Below are positions 1-12,377 of a stretch of 64,000 nucleotides of DNA, piece by piece. Under the pieces are notes generated by a model. The model had not been told where the DNA came from. It saw only the letters and a program-made list of their open reading frames with translations, and ran no database searches. Within the stretch, counting starts at the first letter, position 1. The number at the start of each line of letters is the position of its first letter. The DNA is from Irpex lacteus. Its lineage: Eukaryota > Basidiomycota > Agaricomycetes > Polyporales > Irpicaceae. The stretch spans positions 1,612,001 through 1,676,000 of the forward strand of contig MQVO02000003.1 of assembly GCA_001986395.2 (NCBI GenBank), written 5' to 3'. The translations under genes were made by a program, and so were the position numbers.

Positions 1-1851
1 ATTCTAGAAGCCGAATGAGTATATGGGTAACCGATGGATAAAGATGAATGAACACTCACATAACCAGGTGGGAAGTGGAATCCGCCCATCGACTGCGTCC
101 TATTAGGATTCACCGCCCGGTTACTAGTAGAGCTCTGCCCAGCCGGCGCATTCGACTGTGCCACAGAGCCTCTTTCCTGCGCACCACCCTGTATGCGCTG
201 CCCTAGCTGTCCAGCCTGCTGCTGCGGTTTCGATGTCGTCGGATTAAATCGAGCATGCATTGTAGGTGCAGGATGAGATCTGACTGCGTCGAGAGGGGAC
301 AGCTCCGGCTCCTGTTCCAGCGAAGCCTCAGCTTCCAGTGCAGCACCGCTACCCTCGTCGAAGTCGATGGGGCCGCCGATCCCAGAATCCCCTTCACCGA
401 GATCGACAGCGGCGAAGAAGGCGTCATCGTCAGAGTTGAGGCCGTACTCTTCGATTGATTCGGTACGTAGTAGAGGATCGACATCTACTTCGACGCTGGA
501 ATCGGTGGCGGAGGTTGATTCGGACTTGATTGGAGGTAGAGGGCGAGTTTCGGCTTGTTTCGATTGCACTGCGGTAGATGCAGATCGGAGTGCAGGCGGA
601 GGCGGTTTCGGGGGTGCAGATTGTTTATAGACGACGCCAGAGTTAGCTGATGTATTGGTTCTCTGAGCAGGAGCGGGATGAGCGGGGGTTTGCTCTGGTG
701 TGACAAGTCCGAGTTTTGGGGGCGGCATATTGTTAGGACGTGCTGGTGTTGTTTGGTCGGCGAGTCCCATCGGAGACTTGCCCTTCCCTGAGTAGTTTGT
801 TGAAGGGTTCATGGTGTTTGCTGCACGCATATGTGGAGGGACGGAGGAAGGAGGCTTCGAGACTGGCTGTCTCGGGGCGTTGTTAGCTGTAGTGGCTTGT
901 TCTGGCTTGGAGGTAGACCCGGACGGACCAGCGACACTATGGGACGGGCCAGCCTGAGCAGAATTAAGGGCGTTGGTATCTGGCTTGCGTTCTTCGAATT
1001 CAGGTCGTCGATGGAGATTATCCTTGTCGAATTTCGGCTGTTGTGGCGCATTTAATCATCGAACAAGCGAATCACGACGCATATATGCGGTATTTTGCGA
1101 TCACTCACAGGAGGAACCTTGATCTTGACAACCTCTTGGGCGTACTGCTTATCATACAGACAGTTACCCAATAGATTTCCGAAATTTCTGAGAGCACGCT
1201 TAATCGCGTCGGTCACAGCCTCTTTCTTGCACTGACAAGGTATGCACGGAGTCAATACATTGTGAAGAAATGAACAGACAGCCAACGCACCTTATCTAAA
1301 GCACCACCTTTACTTTTCGAATTCTCCAGCATACCATAACCGATATCCTCATGGAAGACGCCATCTCTCAGCGTCACTCTTACGATAGCAGTCACACCGA
1401 CAGTATATCGCTGACTCTGCTCATTCTGATCGATAAAATCCGTCGTAAGGCTAACCACGTTCGAGCTCCACCCATTAAACCCAAACACTTCGTTTGCAAG
1501 GTTGATGATCTTCCACCCCTCGGCGTACGTCAGCTTGGGTCCACCACCGGGTCCAGGTCGCTGCGAGATGTACTCTGGCCCTAGCTTCTTGTCTAATTTC
1601 GCTTGCAAGGCGGCGATCTTCTTCGCCGACTCTTCAGAGAGGTCCATAAACGACGGCTCAACGAAAGACATTGCGGACATCGACGTTTGTGTAGCATTGT
1701 TGAAGCTGTTGAAAGCCCCGTGCATTGATGGGGCAAAGGACATTGGGCCGCACGTGGATACTTGCAGAGGGAGAGGTTGGCCAAAGGGTCCGCGGGGAGG
1801 TTGAGCTTGCAAGAAAGAGTTGACGAGGTGGCCGCTGAACGATCCTGCCAT
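1..1851 (-). CDS. RAD52: RAD52 recombination mediator (partial, 3' end off the window)
   Basis: Rad52 anneals single-stranded DNA and loads Rad51 in homologous recombination in the nucleus. The N-terminal DNA-binding fold is clear: [12 protein letters not shown], then [27 protein letters not shown], an intron, and [20 protein letters not shown] with the LYDK that follows. These are the hallmark Rad52/22 blocks. The rest is a Pro/Ser/Gln-rich, partly acidic tail (for example the segment around 330-480), as expected for the Rad51/RPA-binding half, which is poorly conserved. Introns are seen near 1225-1291 and 1050-1110. At the left edge the reading reaches PPGY and then a GTGAGT donor, so at least one more exon lies outside. 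The start at 1851 (MAGSF) was preferred over an in-frame Met at 1926 because the 25 extra residues look like untranslated or intron sequence; this choice is not certain. Confidence 0.93.
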
Positions 1852-2390
1852 CCAAGAATCGCAAGAAATATTCAGAGCCCAGGCAAGGGATGCGCGGACA
1901 AGATGAGTGTAGGAGTCAAGATGCAATCCACCGGCCTATGTCTCGAGATGACCCAGAGAAGAACCGATCGAGCGGCGCGGGAACGAGAAGAACCACTCGC
2001 GTCGCGATCAGGGCGAGCGAGTCATATGACCGTGTTTGGAATCGGTTAGACGCTCGGCTTGGCAAGAAACCCCCTCGGGAAACGAATCAAGCATATGCAT
2101 GGCATTTGCAAGTGAACGGGGAGATAAACAACGGAGAGATAAAAATAATGCTACAGAAGATGCATGGTACATTGGTATCTTTGAAATTTACGAAATAATC
2201 CGTCAAACGTCGATTAAAATGTGGGCTTAAAGATCCGTCAGCATGAAAAGAGTCAGAAGAACCGGACGAATTCCAAACTTGAAGCTAGGAGAACTAGTAG
2301 AGCATCACCAGTGCTTTCCTCTGTGTCTGCGGCTCAGATTAGAGTAAACGGCCAGCCGTACGCAAAGAATTCCACCAAGAGACAACGAGT
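1852..2390. other. Intergenic, RAD52 promoter side
   Basis: These 539 bases lie between the RAD52 start and the stop of the LIM gene, both on the minus strand. Short open frames here overlap in several frames and lack codon bias. I see no gene, repeat or RNA. Confidence 0.6.
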
Positions 2391-5300
2391 CTACAGCTCG
2401 CTCTTGATAATTATATCATAACACCTCCGACAAAACGGTTTGTTGTCCCGCACGAACAACTGCCCATTCACGAACGGCCCCTCGCATCCCTACAGGACAA
2501 AGCATCAGCCACTCTGCAGCACAACGAGAAACACTGCTCAGCACAGGACATACCTTGCACACGAAACACTCCGGACAATACTTCTGCCCCAAGAACTCCA
2601 ACTGGTCGTCGTCCGTCCTCAAGCTCTTCTTACAGTTCTTGCACTTCGGCATCCTCAGCCTCACATGACACCGCTCACAATACGCATGGAAGTTGTGCAC
2701 GATGAACTTGATCCCCTCGTCCGCCTCGAACGGCCCGTCACCTTCGAAACTGCGGTTGCGCGGCTGGGACGACGGAGGGAGGAACGGGTCTCCGCATTCG
2801 GCGCAGAAGAAGTGCTGTTCGTGGTAGGTGCGTTCGCCGAGTTGTTCGTCTTTGAGCGTGACGTAGTTGGGGTCGGCGATGGCTGTTTGGCAGTGGTGAC
2901 ACCGCGGTGCGAAGTTCTGCAAACGACAACGCATAGCATTAGCACCGCTATTCACCCCACCCATTCACAAGCAGCAAGAAAAGGAAGAAACTCTCACCTC
3001 GTAATAATCCAACGAACAATACGGCCTCCCCTCATACTCACACACCGCCAAATCGACCAACAGCTCCCCACACGCCGTACACTTCAAACACCCCGGATGC
3101 CAACTCGCGTCCGTCGTATGCACCGCCCGCCCGATCACAGCGTTCCCACACCCACCACAGCACATCCCCCCTTTACTGCGCTCCCGCGGCAGAGGACCCA
3201 AGTCGCGCTGCCGGATCTTGCGCAACTGCGTCGGGTCGGACGCTTCTTCGGGCCCTCCGACGGAGATGACGGGCATCTGCATGTGTTGGTCGTTGTCGTC
3301 GTCCATTCCTTGGATGGATATTTGTGGGACGCCGCCGCTGTTGGGACTGTTGTGCGGGTGCGTGTGAGGCGTAGGAGGCCCCGATACGCTGATACTCGGT
3401 CCACTCGTGTATCCTGCGTCGTCCTCTTCGTCCGGACTTGCAGGGAAAGACACGTTCCGCGAATGCATGCGCATGTTGGATCCTGCCGGTCCGTTCGCGC
3501 CTGGACCCGACGCGATGGGGAACGCAAAATTCGAGTTTGCCTGGCGAGGCGGAGGAGCGGGGAAAGCCGACAACGAGAACGCAGAGTCTGCAGACTTGGG
3601 AGTCATACCGGGCGGCGAGACTACTGCCATCTTCGTTGGTGAACCCATGCCCGTCCCCATGTTCTCTGTACGGATATTTGGCAGGGAAGGTGCGGCCTGA
3701 TGTTGTTGATATGACCGTCTGTTACTGTTACTCGCCATGTTGGTCATTCCAGACGACCGGATTGACGGGGCAGGTTGGGGAGCGGGTGCAGGAGAAGGTG
3801 ACCTCCTTAGCGAAGGCGGAGGAGCGTCCTCGAGGTTCGGAATCATCCTCTGTGCACGAGGGGCAGGAAGGATAGGTTCACGGACGGGTGCTTGACGGGT
3901 AAAGCGTGGTCTTGTAGGCGAGCTAGGGTTACTGAGGCTCACGGCACTGCTATTGCTGTAGGTCATTGTGTAGTTGGAATTGTTGGAAGCATTAGAGGAA
4001 GAAGTATTCGTGTTGTTTCGTGGTGGCAAAGCCGGTGGACCATTGCTCTGGATATGACTTTGGTGACTTTGACTGGAGTAGACACTACGATTCGGCGAAG
4101 GGTCTCTGGAGGAACTAGAGGGGAAGAACTCCCTCTTCGTAGGCGACTCCGGATGAGTCGGCGGAGGCGGGAACTGTTGCGAGCCACCTTCACTGCGGCC
4201 ACGCTGGTACTGCAAGAATTGTGACCGCGCACTAGCAGCAGGAGGGGCTTGCTGTATCATGGGATGTTGAGGCGGCTGAGAACGCGCCGGGGAAACCTGT
4301 CTTGAGCCCATACGTTGTTCACCAGGTTCTGATTGAGGAGCGCGAGGAAGAGGCGGCAGATCGGAAGGCCATCGTGGTTGAGACTGCTGAGAGACTGTGC
4401 CCCGACTGAGAGGTGCCATAGGATGAGGTTTCGGAGGGCTCGAGTTGTTGCCGTTAGGAGGAGTATTCGGAAGCTCCTTGCGAGCTCCACCTGAGCTCGT
4501 AGCAGCTTCTATCAGTGACATCTCCGCCATGCGAGAAACAAGAGACAGCCGGCGCGTCCTTGTTGGGGGTGCGGTACTCTGCTGCACTTGCCGACCTCGT
4601 TCGGGTGATCGTTCAATAAACCTCGATTGTGTCGCGGGCAGCGGACTGGGTGTTCTCTCTGGAGTCCTCGCGGGAGACGCATACTGTTGTTGCTGTTGCT
4701 GCTGCTGCTGCTGCTGAGGCCGTCTTAGCAAAGGATTGTCATACATATCCTCACTCTCCGAACTGATAGACGATCCCGAACGTTGAGGCGCAGCAGCATA
4801 GTTCGTACTTTGTGGAAATCTGGGAGGCGGGAGCACGGAGTCTGGTCGATGCGGCAGAGCACCTGTAGGGGGTGGAAGAGCATGAGGAAGCGTCCTCGAA
4901 CGATTCCGAAACGGCGACGCGGTTCCAATCCGTGATCCCTCCTCCGTCGAGATCGTACGCGCGATCTTTGGTGGTGAGGCCGATGGTGATACCGATGGAG
5001 ATGCATGAGCGCGTTGTGGTAGCGGAAGCGGTCGCGCGCTGGTGGGAGTCCGGTGAATCTGGGAAGATGTAGGGGGCAGCCCGTCTGGTTTCTCTGGCAG
5101 ATCGGGTAGGTTATGATGGGCATTGGGATGGAGGGGTGATGGTTGCAAGCTCGGAACGGGAAGGCCACTGTGCGTGAGATCCAAGCTTTTGGACGAACGG
5201 GATATTGGAGTGGGCAGAGGTCTGGGAATGCGAGTTAGTAATTAGCTTAGGGAGACGTTATTCGCGACGGACCTCGTAGAGAAGCCCGAAGCCGAGTTGT

Positions 5301-5907
5301 GGTCGGCTACGGACGACGAAGGACGGTGTCTGAACGGGCTATTGGGAGCAGAGGGTGATGACTGTGGTTGCGGTAATGGACGTCTGGACAGCGGTGGCTG
5401 GGTGAACGGGCGAGCCACACCAGCAGGACTTGGACCCTGCTGAAAGCCGCTTGGTGTGGGTAGAGGACGTCGGGATGGGTGAAACGGGCTTTGGCTGAAT
5501 GTCGAGTTCTGTTGCATCGGAGGCACAGATGCTGGTGCTTGTATTCCATGTGCAACTGCGTGGTAGCCATTGGTGGGTTGAAACTGAGCCTGTTGTGAGA
5601 CCGCGACGGACATGGGCGATCGTGGTGCAAAGGACGACACAGGACTGGGAGCAAACGGAGACTGTGCTATAGGTGTGTTCAAGGGTTGCTGCTGCTGAGG
5701 GGAATGAGTATAGTACTGTGGATGCGAAGGGTTATAAGCAGGATTAGGTTGATGCTGAGGATCATAGTAATGTGTTGAAGGCTGTATTGGACTAGGATTT
5801 GACTGATTGTATGACGGCGATGAAGGCTGTGGCAGCACAGTGCGATATTGATACCCGCTGTATTCTTGAGGTGGGTTAGCAGGAATGGGCGAGTGTGCTT
5901 GCGACAT
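2391..5907 (-). CDS. Paxillin-like protein with three LIM domains
   Basis: A scaffold protein of about 1,150 residues: a long disordered Ser/Pro/Gln-rich N-terminal region and three LIM zinc-binding domains at the C-terminus. LIM1 starts at CCGGCGNAVIG, with HPGCLKC and PYCSLDYYE. LIM2 starts at CHHCQTAI, with HEQHFFCAECGDPF and HAYCERC. LIM3 starts at CKNCKKSL, with CPECFVC, and ends in CEGPFVNG and KPFCRRCYD just before the stop at 2391. Exon borders are near 5230-5270, 2925-2998 and 2490-2552. Fungal proteins of this shape (Pxl1 type) act at the cell cortex, contractile ring and sites of polarised growth; that role is inferred from the family. A polyglutamine run encoded by CAG/CAA codons lies at 4684-4716. 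The start at 5907 (MSQAHSP) is the first Met of the open frame; an upstream non-coding exon cannot be excluded. Confidence 0.85.
4684..4716 (-). repeat. CAG/CAA trinucleotide repeat (polyglutamine)
   Basis: Eleven glutamine codons in a row, with CAG runs interrupted by CAA, in the disordered part of the LIM protein. Read on the + strand it is a (CTG)n tract. It is a likely length-polymorphic site. Confidence 0.9.
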
Positions 5908-6741
5908 GGCAGTCGGTTGCTGCTGGTCGCGGAGACTGCAGACGGATCCAACTCGACCCTACCAATATGGAAATCTTACGCACCGGCCCGTCTCTCCCGG
6001 ACTACTATACATCCCGACGTTTGCCCCTCATGGAAATCCCGCCGATCGTCTCATTATCAAGGTTAGACGCTATATGTGACTTGGACCTGAATATGTACTG
6101 TAGAGCTTGAGCAAAGCTCCGGAACAAGTCGCCAGCTTTATGTTGTACAAAGATTTCAAGTAAGCCACTGACGACATGCTACCAAACGTCGCAAGGTTGA
6201 TCCTACGAACCATGCTGTGCCGATGACTGCCATTCACCTTGCAGATACTGTCAATACTCAGTTGAAACTCTTTGATCTACGATCAAGGCGTTGATCAGGC
6301 CTATCCAAGAACGTTATCGATGCACTGGTTATCCGCACCGCACTCATCTCAAAGATTCCACTAACCTGAGTCTAAAGATAATCACACTGTGCAAGAGCGG
6401 GCGCGGGAAGCTCTAATGTTACAAAGCTATCTATTCCACGAGTGCACATATTTGTTTTACTTTTACATCCAGACAATTCCAAAATTTCCAAAGACAAAGA
6501 GCGAGTGTAAGAGAGAGTGACTACGAAGGAATGAACGGGAACGAAACAGGTCGGGTGAAGGTGTGTACGCGGGTAGGAGGACAAGAAACAATGATGGTAA
6601 GACGGCGCGATATAAGAGACAACAAACAACAACACAATATGAAGAATAAAAAACCTGACCACGACACTACGAACCTCTCTAACCCGCTCCGCGAATCGGC
6701 CTCGTAGCTTCAGGATGCGATCTCTGACTTACATGTCGAGC
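5908..6741. other. Intergenic
   Basis: 834 bases between the start of the LIM gene and the end of the 7TM-like gene, both on the minus strand. It would hold the LIM promoter and the 3' UTR of the other gene. No gene, repeat or RNA was recognised. Confidence 0.6.
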
Positions 6742-8458
6742 CTAAGCGACACTGAAGTATTCATCGTCCTCCTTCATGCTCGACCCCTTGAAAGGCCTGT
6801 CATCCCCCGCATACGTTTCCGTTGGACTGGGCTTCATCAAATCATCACCACCATCCACGCCGAGCTGTACCAAGGTGGAGTTCGACGGAGCTTCTGTAAC
6901 AGACGCGAAAGTCTCCATCTGCACGTGTACCCCATCTGCCCTCTTTTCATTGAGTGATACCGAGGGCACGCCCCGACTGCGACGACTGCGGAAGGCGAGG
7001 GATGTGGAGGTCGTGCTAAAGATAGAAGGGTCACGATGGGAAAACGGTGAGTTCAGCGTACGCACGCCGCAGAGAAAAGGTATGACACATACCCGAAGAC
7101 TTCAGCACCCTGGGAAGTGTAGTTGGTGAGGCGACGGACTGCGCGGCACGCGACGATCTATGACACGAGGTAGATGTGTGAGGAAATTTACAAGCTAGTG
7201 AAGAGAGAACCACGTACAGTCGAGCTAATCGCAGCGGGCACGTTTGCAATAATCGACATCACTGGGTTGAGGTTCAATAACATGAAAATCTAGTGCGATA
7301 TCAATTGACTTTAGCCTTTCCCACTTGTAATCAAGAAGATACTCACCGTAGCAATCAAGTTCGACAAGAACGCGATGATGAAAAAGATCAACCCGTCTCC
7401 AAAGATGAGCTTCACAAGCTGTGAGCTTTCAGAGTTCCGACGGGGTAGTGAAAGCTTGACGGCAGTGAGGACAAGAATGGTAAAGTCGAAGCACATGGAG
7501 TAGATGAAACTCGCGGCGAGAATAGTGTTGTTGGTGCTTGTGATCTGGCATTGGCCGTCTATCCACTCTGCCTTAAGGAGTAGACCTGCATGGCGGAGTG
7601 TCAGAGGGATTCTCATGGGATTTGATCGATATATGCGCACCATGAAGCAGTAAAGACCAGTGTCCGAGAATAACCGCCACTAGCGGAACGACGAGGTAGA
7701 TATTCTGTGACCATACCGCGATACTAGATATTCGTAAGCCTATGGTACCACGAGGCTATGCAGTATTGGCCAACGTACGTGCGCAAGGACAGGTTGATAC
7801 TCGCTAATCCGATAGCAGCATTTCCAAAGACCTAGTACATCCGTCAATTACAAAGGCCGGAGATCTGGAAATCAAGTATCTCACCTGATTGTACGTGTAC
7901 AGTGCCTGACAGTTGACCGGTCTATGGAAGTCAGATGTCAGTTGCCACATACATCAGAAAAAATCCGGTGCTTGGGACATACGTCGTAACATTCAGTGCA
8001 ATCGCTCTATTAGTAGAAGATATGTCAGACAAATAGGCGCGCATGGTAGCAGGATTACTTACATTCCTATGAGAGCGAACAACAGGAAATAGCGATTCGC
8101 AAAGTAAAAGATCTATACGTGCGCGAGCAATCAGCATTGAATTCACGTTATTGTCAATCGTTGTAAGCACCATTGGCCACTTGAACTTTTTCCTGCCCAC
8201 GATAAAGTCCCAATCAAAATCGAGCGACGTCGCGAACTCCCATCTGGAAAAGCATCGTTAACAGCCGACGCTTCCATCCATCCAAGTGCACAGGGTCTGC
8301 TTACATGTACAACCCCAGCAGAGCGTGCATGAGGCGACTAAACGCCTCTGATGAGATGGAAAAAGAAAGCACAGTTTAGCTTTTGCATCCGGCGATTTGA
8401 CTAGCGGGGACTTACCGCTGTCGTGAATTATCTCCGTTTGTGACTGCCAATCGACCAT
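6742..8458 (-). CDS. 7TM-like membrane protein of basidiomycete type (copy 1)
   Basis: A multi-exon integral membrane protein of unknown function. Spliced blocks include RLMHALLGLY, WEFATSLDFDWDFIVGRKKF, IALNVTT, a segment starting LLLKAEWIDGQ, ILAASFIYSMCFDFTILVLT, LIFFIIAFLSNLIATV, NVPAAISST, IVACRAVRRL and a cytosolic tail ending DEYFSVA. About seven hydrophobic segments can be counted. It matches the gene at 12378-14074 block by block, including the tail motif (A/S)DGVHVQM(E/D)TFA. I know this pattern as a common Agaricomycete family without an assigned role. It is not a recognised pheromone receptor, and no G-protein motif is visible. The first exon (MVDWQSQTE) begins at 8458, and nine or more short introns are needed. 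Confidence 0.8.
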
Positions 8459-10842
8459 CGTGTCCTATGTGCTGAGCGTACACGAATAAACGGGTGCTTT
8501 TCAAGATGAACAAACGATACAGCCGACAACGAGCGAAACGGGGTGGGGAGGAAAGGAGGAGGGGAAGGGGCGACTGGGACGGGAGGCGACGACGTATATA
8601 AGACGCTGGACGACTGGCTTCAGAAGAGGATCTGTTATGAAATGATTTTCTCGAAGGTTAAGAAGAAGGCACCACCCACATGTTGGGGAGCAGCGCTACT
8701 TTTGCCTTTTAGGGCGAAAAACTAGATTCAGCGTCCGCCACAGGCCACTCAATATGCCTTGGCATGAACGATTGTCACGCTAGTGTTCGCCTCCGTCCAT
8801 CTTATGGCACATCTGTGAGTGATTTGTCTCACATAGCGCGAGCAGAGTGCGTGAAAATGGTGGATGTCTTGCTGCAAATCGCTTTGAAACGGGAGAGGGA
8901 AGAAGCAAGCCTCCGGGCGACAATCGCCCCTGGACGTGAAGTGACAGGTCTTCTCAGCAACCTTTTTCGCACACCACCAGAGCGTCCAAAACGAGCGTCC
9001 GCTACGTAACGGCTTCTCTGAAGGCTCCAGCTCCTGATACGCCCAGCCTAGGATCGGACGCCGCCGCGAAATAACGGCACGTTTTCATATCTGGCGAGGT
9101 GTGGCACAGTATTATGAGTATATTCCCAGAAGAAATGAAAACAACGGTGCGCACTCGGGAACAAAAGACATGACGCCAAAGTCAAATTGTAGCTACCACT
9201 CTGAGGATCGGGAGCCATGTTGTGCATGACACGTCTCCGTCTTCCTGAGAACTTCCCACGCTCTCGGAGAGTGGCCAGCGCCTACAGCCCAGGGAATTCA
9301 TTTCACTTGGTCTTTCTCCAATCGGTCACCAGAAATGTCACCCTCATCGCAGCAATAAAGGCCTAGACATCGACTGGTGACTGTTGTCAAGTATATATAC
9401 TCTCGTTGTTGAGCCTGATCATAAGTCGGAAGGTACAGCTCGCGGTGGATGTCGCGAGGTCATCTTCGCCAGGGTCACCCAAAATAGCACCTGTCGGCCC
9501 ATGCCATAAGACCTCGGAGTCCCGGACACAAAAATTATCTTGTTTCTATTTTGAGGGGTCCATTTGCTAAAAATGGCTGAGCACGCAAACCAGCTTTTGA
9601 TTGGTCGGGCCAACGTTGAGTTGGATTCAGGGTGGTTTTTGAAGGACGTCGTGCGCGACGTCGAAGGGAAGAACACCGCTTTGATAATGCACTTGTACGG
9701 TTAATATGCTTGTCGGGCGACGGAAATGGACCTCTCGAAGTCGGCCGTACATCCGGCGGGGTTGGTGCGGCAGCTGCAATCGAGCAGTGATTCATCGGTC
9801 CTGTGCGGTTCCGAGGGGTGTTCAGTAGACTGCAGAAGCTCGGAAAGTAACGTGCGAGAGAACTTCGTGGATTCGAAGATGTTGAAGGTGAGCAGAGAGA
9901 AGAGAAGTAACACGAAGATTAGAACGCCCCCGATATCTGCAGGATTTCAAGCCTGCTTGAAAACATTCCAGTATCCAGCGTCCTACTCCGAGCGTCGAAC
10001 AGGCAGCGACTAGATAACATGTTGCCAGGTGTATCAGAGACCTATATCAGAAAGTGTATGGTTATCCACGAAAGCTAAAGTACTGAGTGGGTCAACACAT
10101 ACCGTAGCAAATTGAGAGCGGTACCGCGCTCTCTAACCATGAGAAGCCCCGATGAAGCGGAACACTGGCTATGGCTTCTACAATATATCAAGAGCGCAAA
10201 TCGGCGTGGCAATTGAAGGAAGCCTGGGTCCCTGTGCGTGATTCGAAGGTTGCTTGTGTACTAAGTGGACGAATTCGTTGTTGTGGGCGGGATAGTATGA
10301 ATTGACGGTGACGGAGTCGAGTGCAGATGCCAATACCAATGGCTGGTGGCACCTAACATAAAGCCTGGAGCTATAGTACCGAGGTCGGCGAGGTGAGCAA
10401 AGGCCAGAAGAATGGAAGGTGCGACGTACTGAGACTCTAAGGTCGCTAGCTGCATTCTTTTATGTTAGATTGCTCGAATATCCGCTTTAACCTGTCAAAC
10501 GAAGAGGAGAAGGATTCTCACTATCTTACAATTGGTGGTAGTAGTGCCTTGTCCGAATAACTCGAGCAGAGTACGTCCAACAGCTGATATATTTCAGAGA
10601 CTTCGAGCTTATGAATGAATCGGTTTCCATCTTCTAGTGTTCAGCAACAGACGGAAGTAGGATATCGAAGAGCGCATGATCATGGCCACACTCAAGAAAG
10701 CGGCCCATATTTGTTGGTATTTGCTCACCATCCTTCCCTTCCTCGGCGTTTACTGCCGTCTAGCGGCTTGATGGCCTCATTTATTTCGATCTCGATGTTG
10801 GGATGTCCGATCAGATCCAATTTGGCGAAAGTCAACGCGTTT
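8459..10842. other. Gene-poor interval between diverging 7TM-like genes
   Basis: About 2.4 kb between the starts of the two 7TM-like genes, up to the hAT element. Small open frames occur on both strands (for example near 9419-9913 and 10261-10455), but none shows splice-compatible coding blocks or a motif I recognise. The stretch 10600-10842 may belong to the decayed gene described at 11389. Otherwise I see nothing supportable. Confidence 0.5.
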
Positions 10843-11380
10843 TAGTGTTGTGTCGAGTCGAGTCCAACTCACCGAGTCAACTCGACTCGCGAGTTCGCCT
10901 GGCAAAACTCGGAAAACGAGTTGAGTTGAGTTTCACACTCGAGTCGACTCGCGAGTTGCTGATGGGACTGCATCCACTGTACCTGATTGGCCAGGACACG
11001 ATTTCCCGTGATCCCGTTTGTTTCAGCCTGTCGACGTCAGTCCGCTTACATGACTACGCGCGTCTATACCGGTGAAAGCAGGCCGGCGCCAACATGCAGC
11101 CAGTAAAACACTTTTGGAAGCTCATGCATACATACCTCCGCCTTCACACATAATTTTACTGGAGGTTACAATGCAAATAATACTCTAGACACTCTTGGGT
11201 GAAAATATTTATCTCCGAATCGGTGAAAACGACTTTCTTCACACTGCACGGGGGAAATCCGAAGCTCGTGATGCAAACTCGCGAGTCGACTCGGCAACTC
11301 GACTCGGCTCAACTCGTGATGTCGAGTTTTTCCGAGTTGGATCGACTCGACTCAACTCAACTCGACTCGACACAACACTA
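10843..11380. mobile_element. Non-autonomous hAT-type MITE, 538 bp
   Basis: The two ends are perfect inverted repeats of 21 bases beginning TAGTGTTGTGTCGAGTCGAG. An exact 8-base target duplication, ACGCGTTT, lies at 10835-10842 and 11381-11388. Eight-base duplications and a TAGTG start are typical of the hAT superfamily. Just inside each end there are dense subterminal repeats of ACTCG and CGAGT words, partly palindromic (for example GAGTCGACTC), as expected for transposase-binding arrays. The inside holds no transposase frame, so the element must rely on one elsewhere. Apparent open frames inside it are by-products of the repeats. Confidence 0.93.
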
Positions 11381-11388
11381 ACGCGTTT

Positions 11389-11930
11389 GTTGTTTGCCGA
11401 CAGCGCTTTTCCTCGACCTCTCGTCACCGCGTCACCCGCCGAGCAGAAAGAGTGGATTCAAGCACATGAGGCGTTGAAAAAAGAGGGAGAAAGGTACAGT
11501 ACGACTGTCAGTTCAACACTAGGCTTATGGAAGTTAACCCGGAACGCCTCTTCTCCAATATCCAGGTCTGATATAGTGGTAAGGAGAATTTCCACCAATT
11601 CGAATTCTGAAACTTGCTGGAGGTCGGAGATGGACTGTGCATCAGGGCCACAGCGAACCTTCATCTCCATTAAGGCAATTTACAGGACGCGGGGATCTAC
11701 ACCGCGCTCCCGGCCTCGAATTCTCCAGCTTCTCTTCACGCAAAGAAGGCAGTGATGCAAACAGGCGGCGTGGCGAAACCGATTTTCCAAGCTCCTAAAA
11801 TCACAGAATATCGATTCGAATGCTTTTGCGAAACCTCAGATGAAGCTCTTCTCTCGGTGAGAACCAGTCTGTTCATAACGGATGACGGCCATGTCTTCTT
11901 AGAACTTACGGAAAGGATTTGACAGAAGCA
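11389..11930 (+). pseudogene. Probable decayed gene next to the hAT element
   Basis: Several short stretches read like protein but sit in different frames with stops between them: SAFPRPLVTASPAEQKEW at 11405-11460, FNTRLMEVNPERLFSNIQ near 11511-11565, AKKAVMQTGGVAKPIFQAP near 11745-11800 and SLFITDDGHVFLELTER near 11865-11920. No set of GT-AG introns joins them cleanly. This looks like a broken coding sequence, and the hAT element may have inserted into its 5' part. I do not recognise the family. It could instead be a real gene with unusual introns. Confidence 0.35.
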
Positions 11931-12377
11931 CATGTACGTTAAAGCGCGCAACTTACAATAAGTAGGGTGGCCGTCTAGATCATCCGTGCTCATACCCAAG
12001 CGACACCGCTTAACGCTTAACACGGGAACCTGGCGGCGAGAGGGTCGCACATCATGCATCACGAATCGTGGCCAAACCCAAGCCTGTACAGCGGCAATTG
12101 CCTAACACGAGAACAGAGGGTCTGGAAATAGAAAATCGACATGTCTCGCTTGGGATCACCGTGTTCAGTCAAATACCCGGACGACACGAGGGGAGGTGTT
12201 CCCCAGTTGGCTCGGTTGTGCTGAACCTCGCCAACGTCCCTCTGTCCTCTCTTCACTCTCCCTTCATTCGTTTCACCCCATCCCCTACCTTCATTCTCTT
12301 TCCCGCCCCCGTCGTGTTTCACTGCACCCGTACTTCACCTGGTTATTTGATTTTGGTCGGAGTATACTCGAATCAAG
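11931..12377. other. Intergenic, promoter side of the second 7TM-like gene
   Basis: About 450 bases upstream of the 7TM-like gene at 12378. The stretch 12235-12320 is pyrimidine-rich (C/T runs), as is common near fungal transcription starts. No gene was seen. Confidence 0.5.

Noticed and set aside
2440..3642. 400-codon open frame on the + strand
   Set aside because: It is antisense to the LIM-domain exons, which carry clear zinc-binding motifs. Its Arg/His/Val-rich text is a mirror of the real gene.
11195..11427. Open frames on both strands with repeated DST/RLDS-like units
   Set aside because: They are made by the ACTCG repeats at the right end of the hAT element and do not represent a protein.
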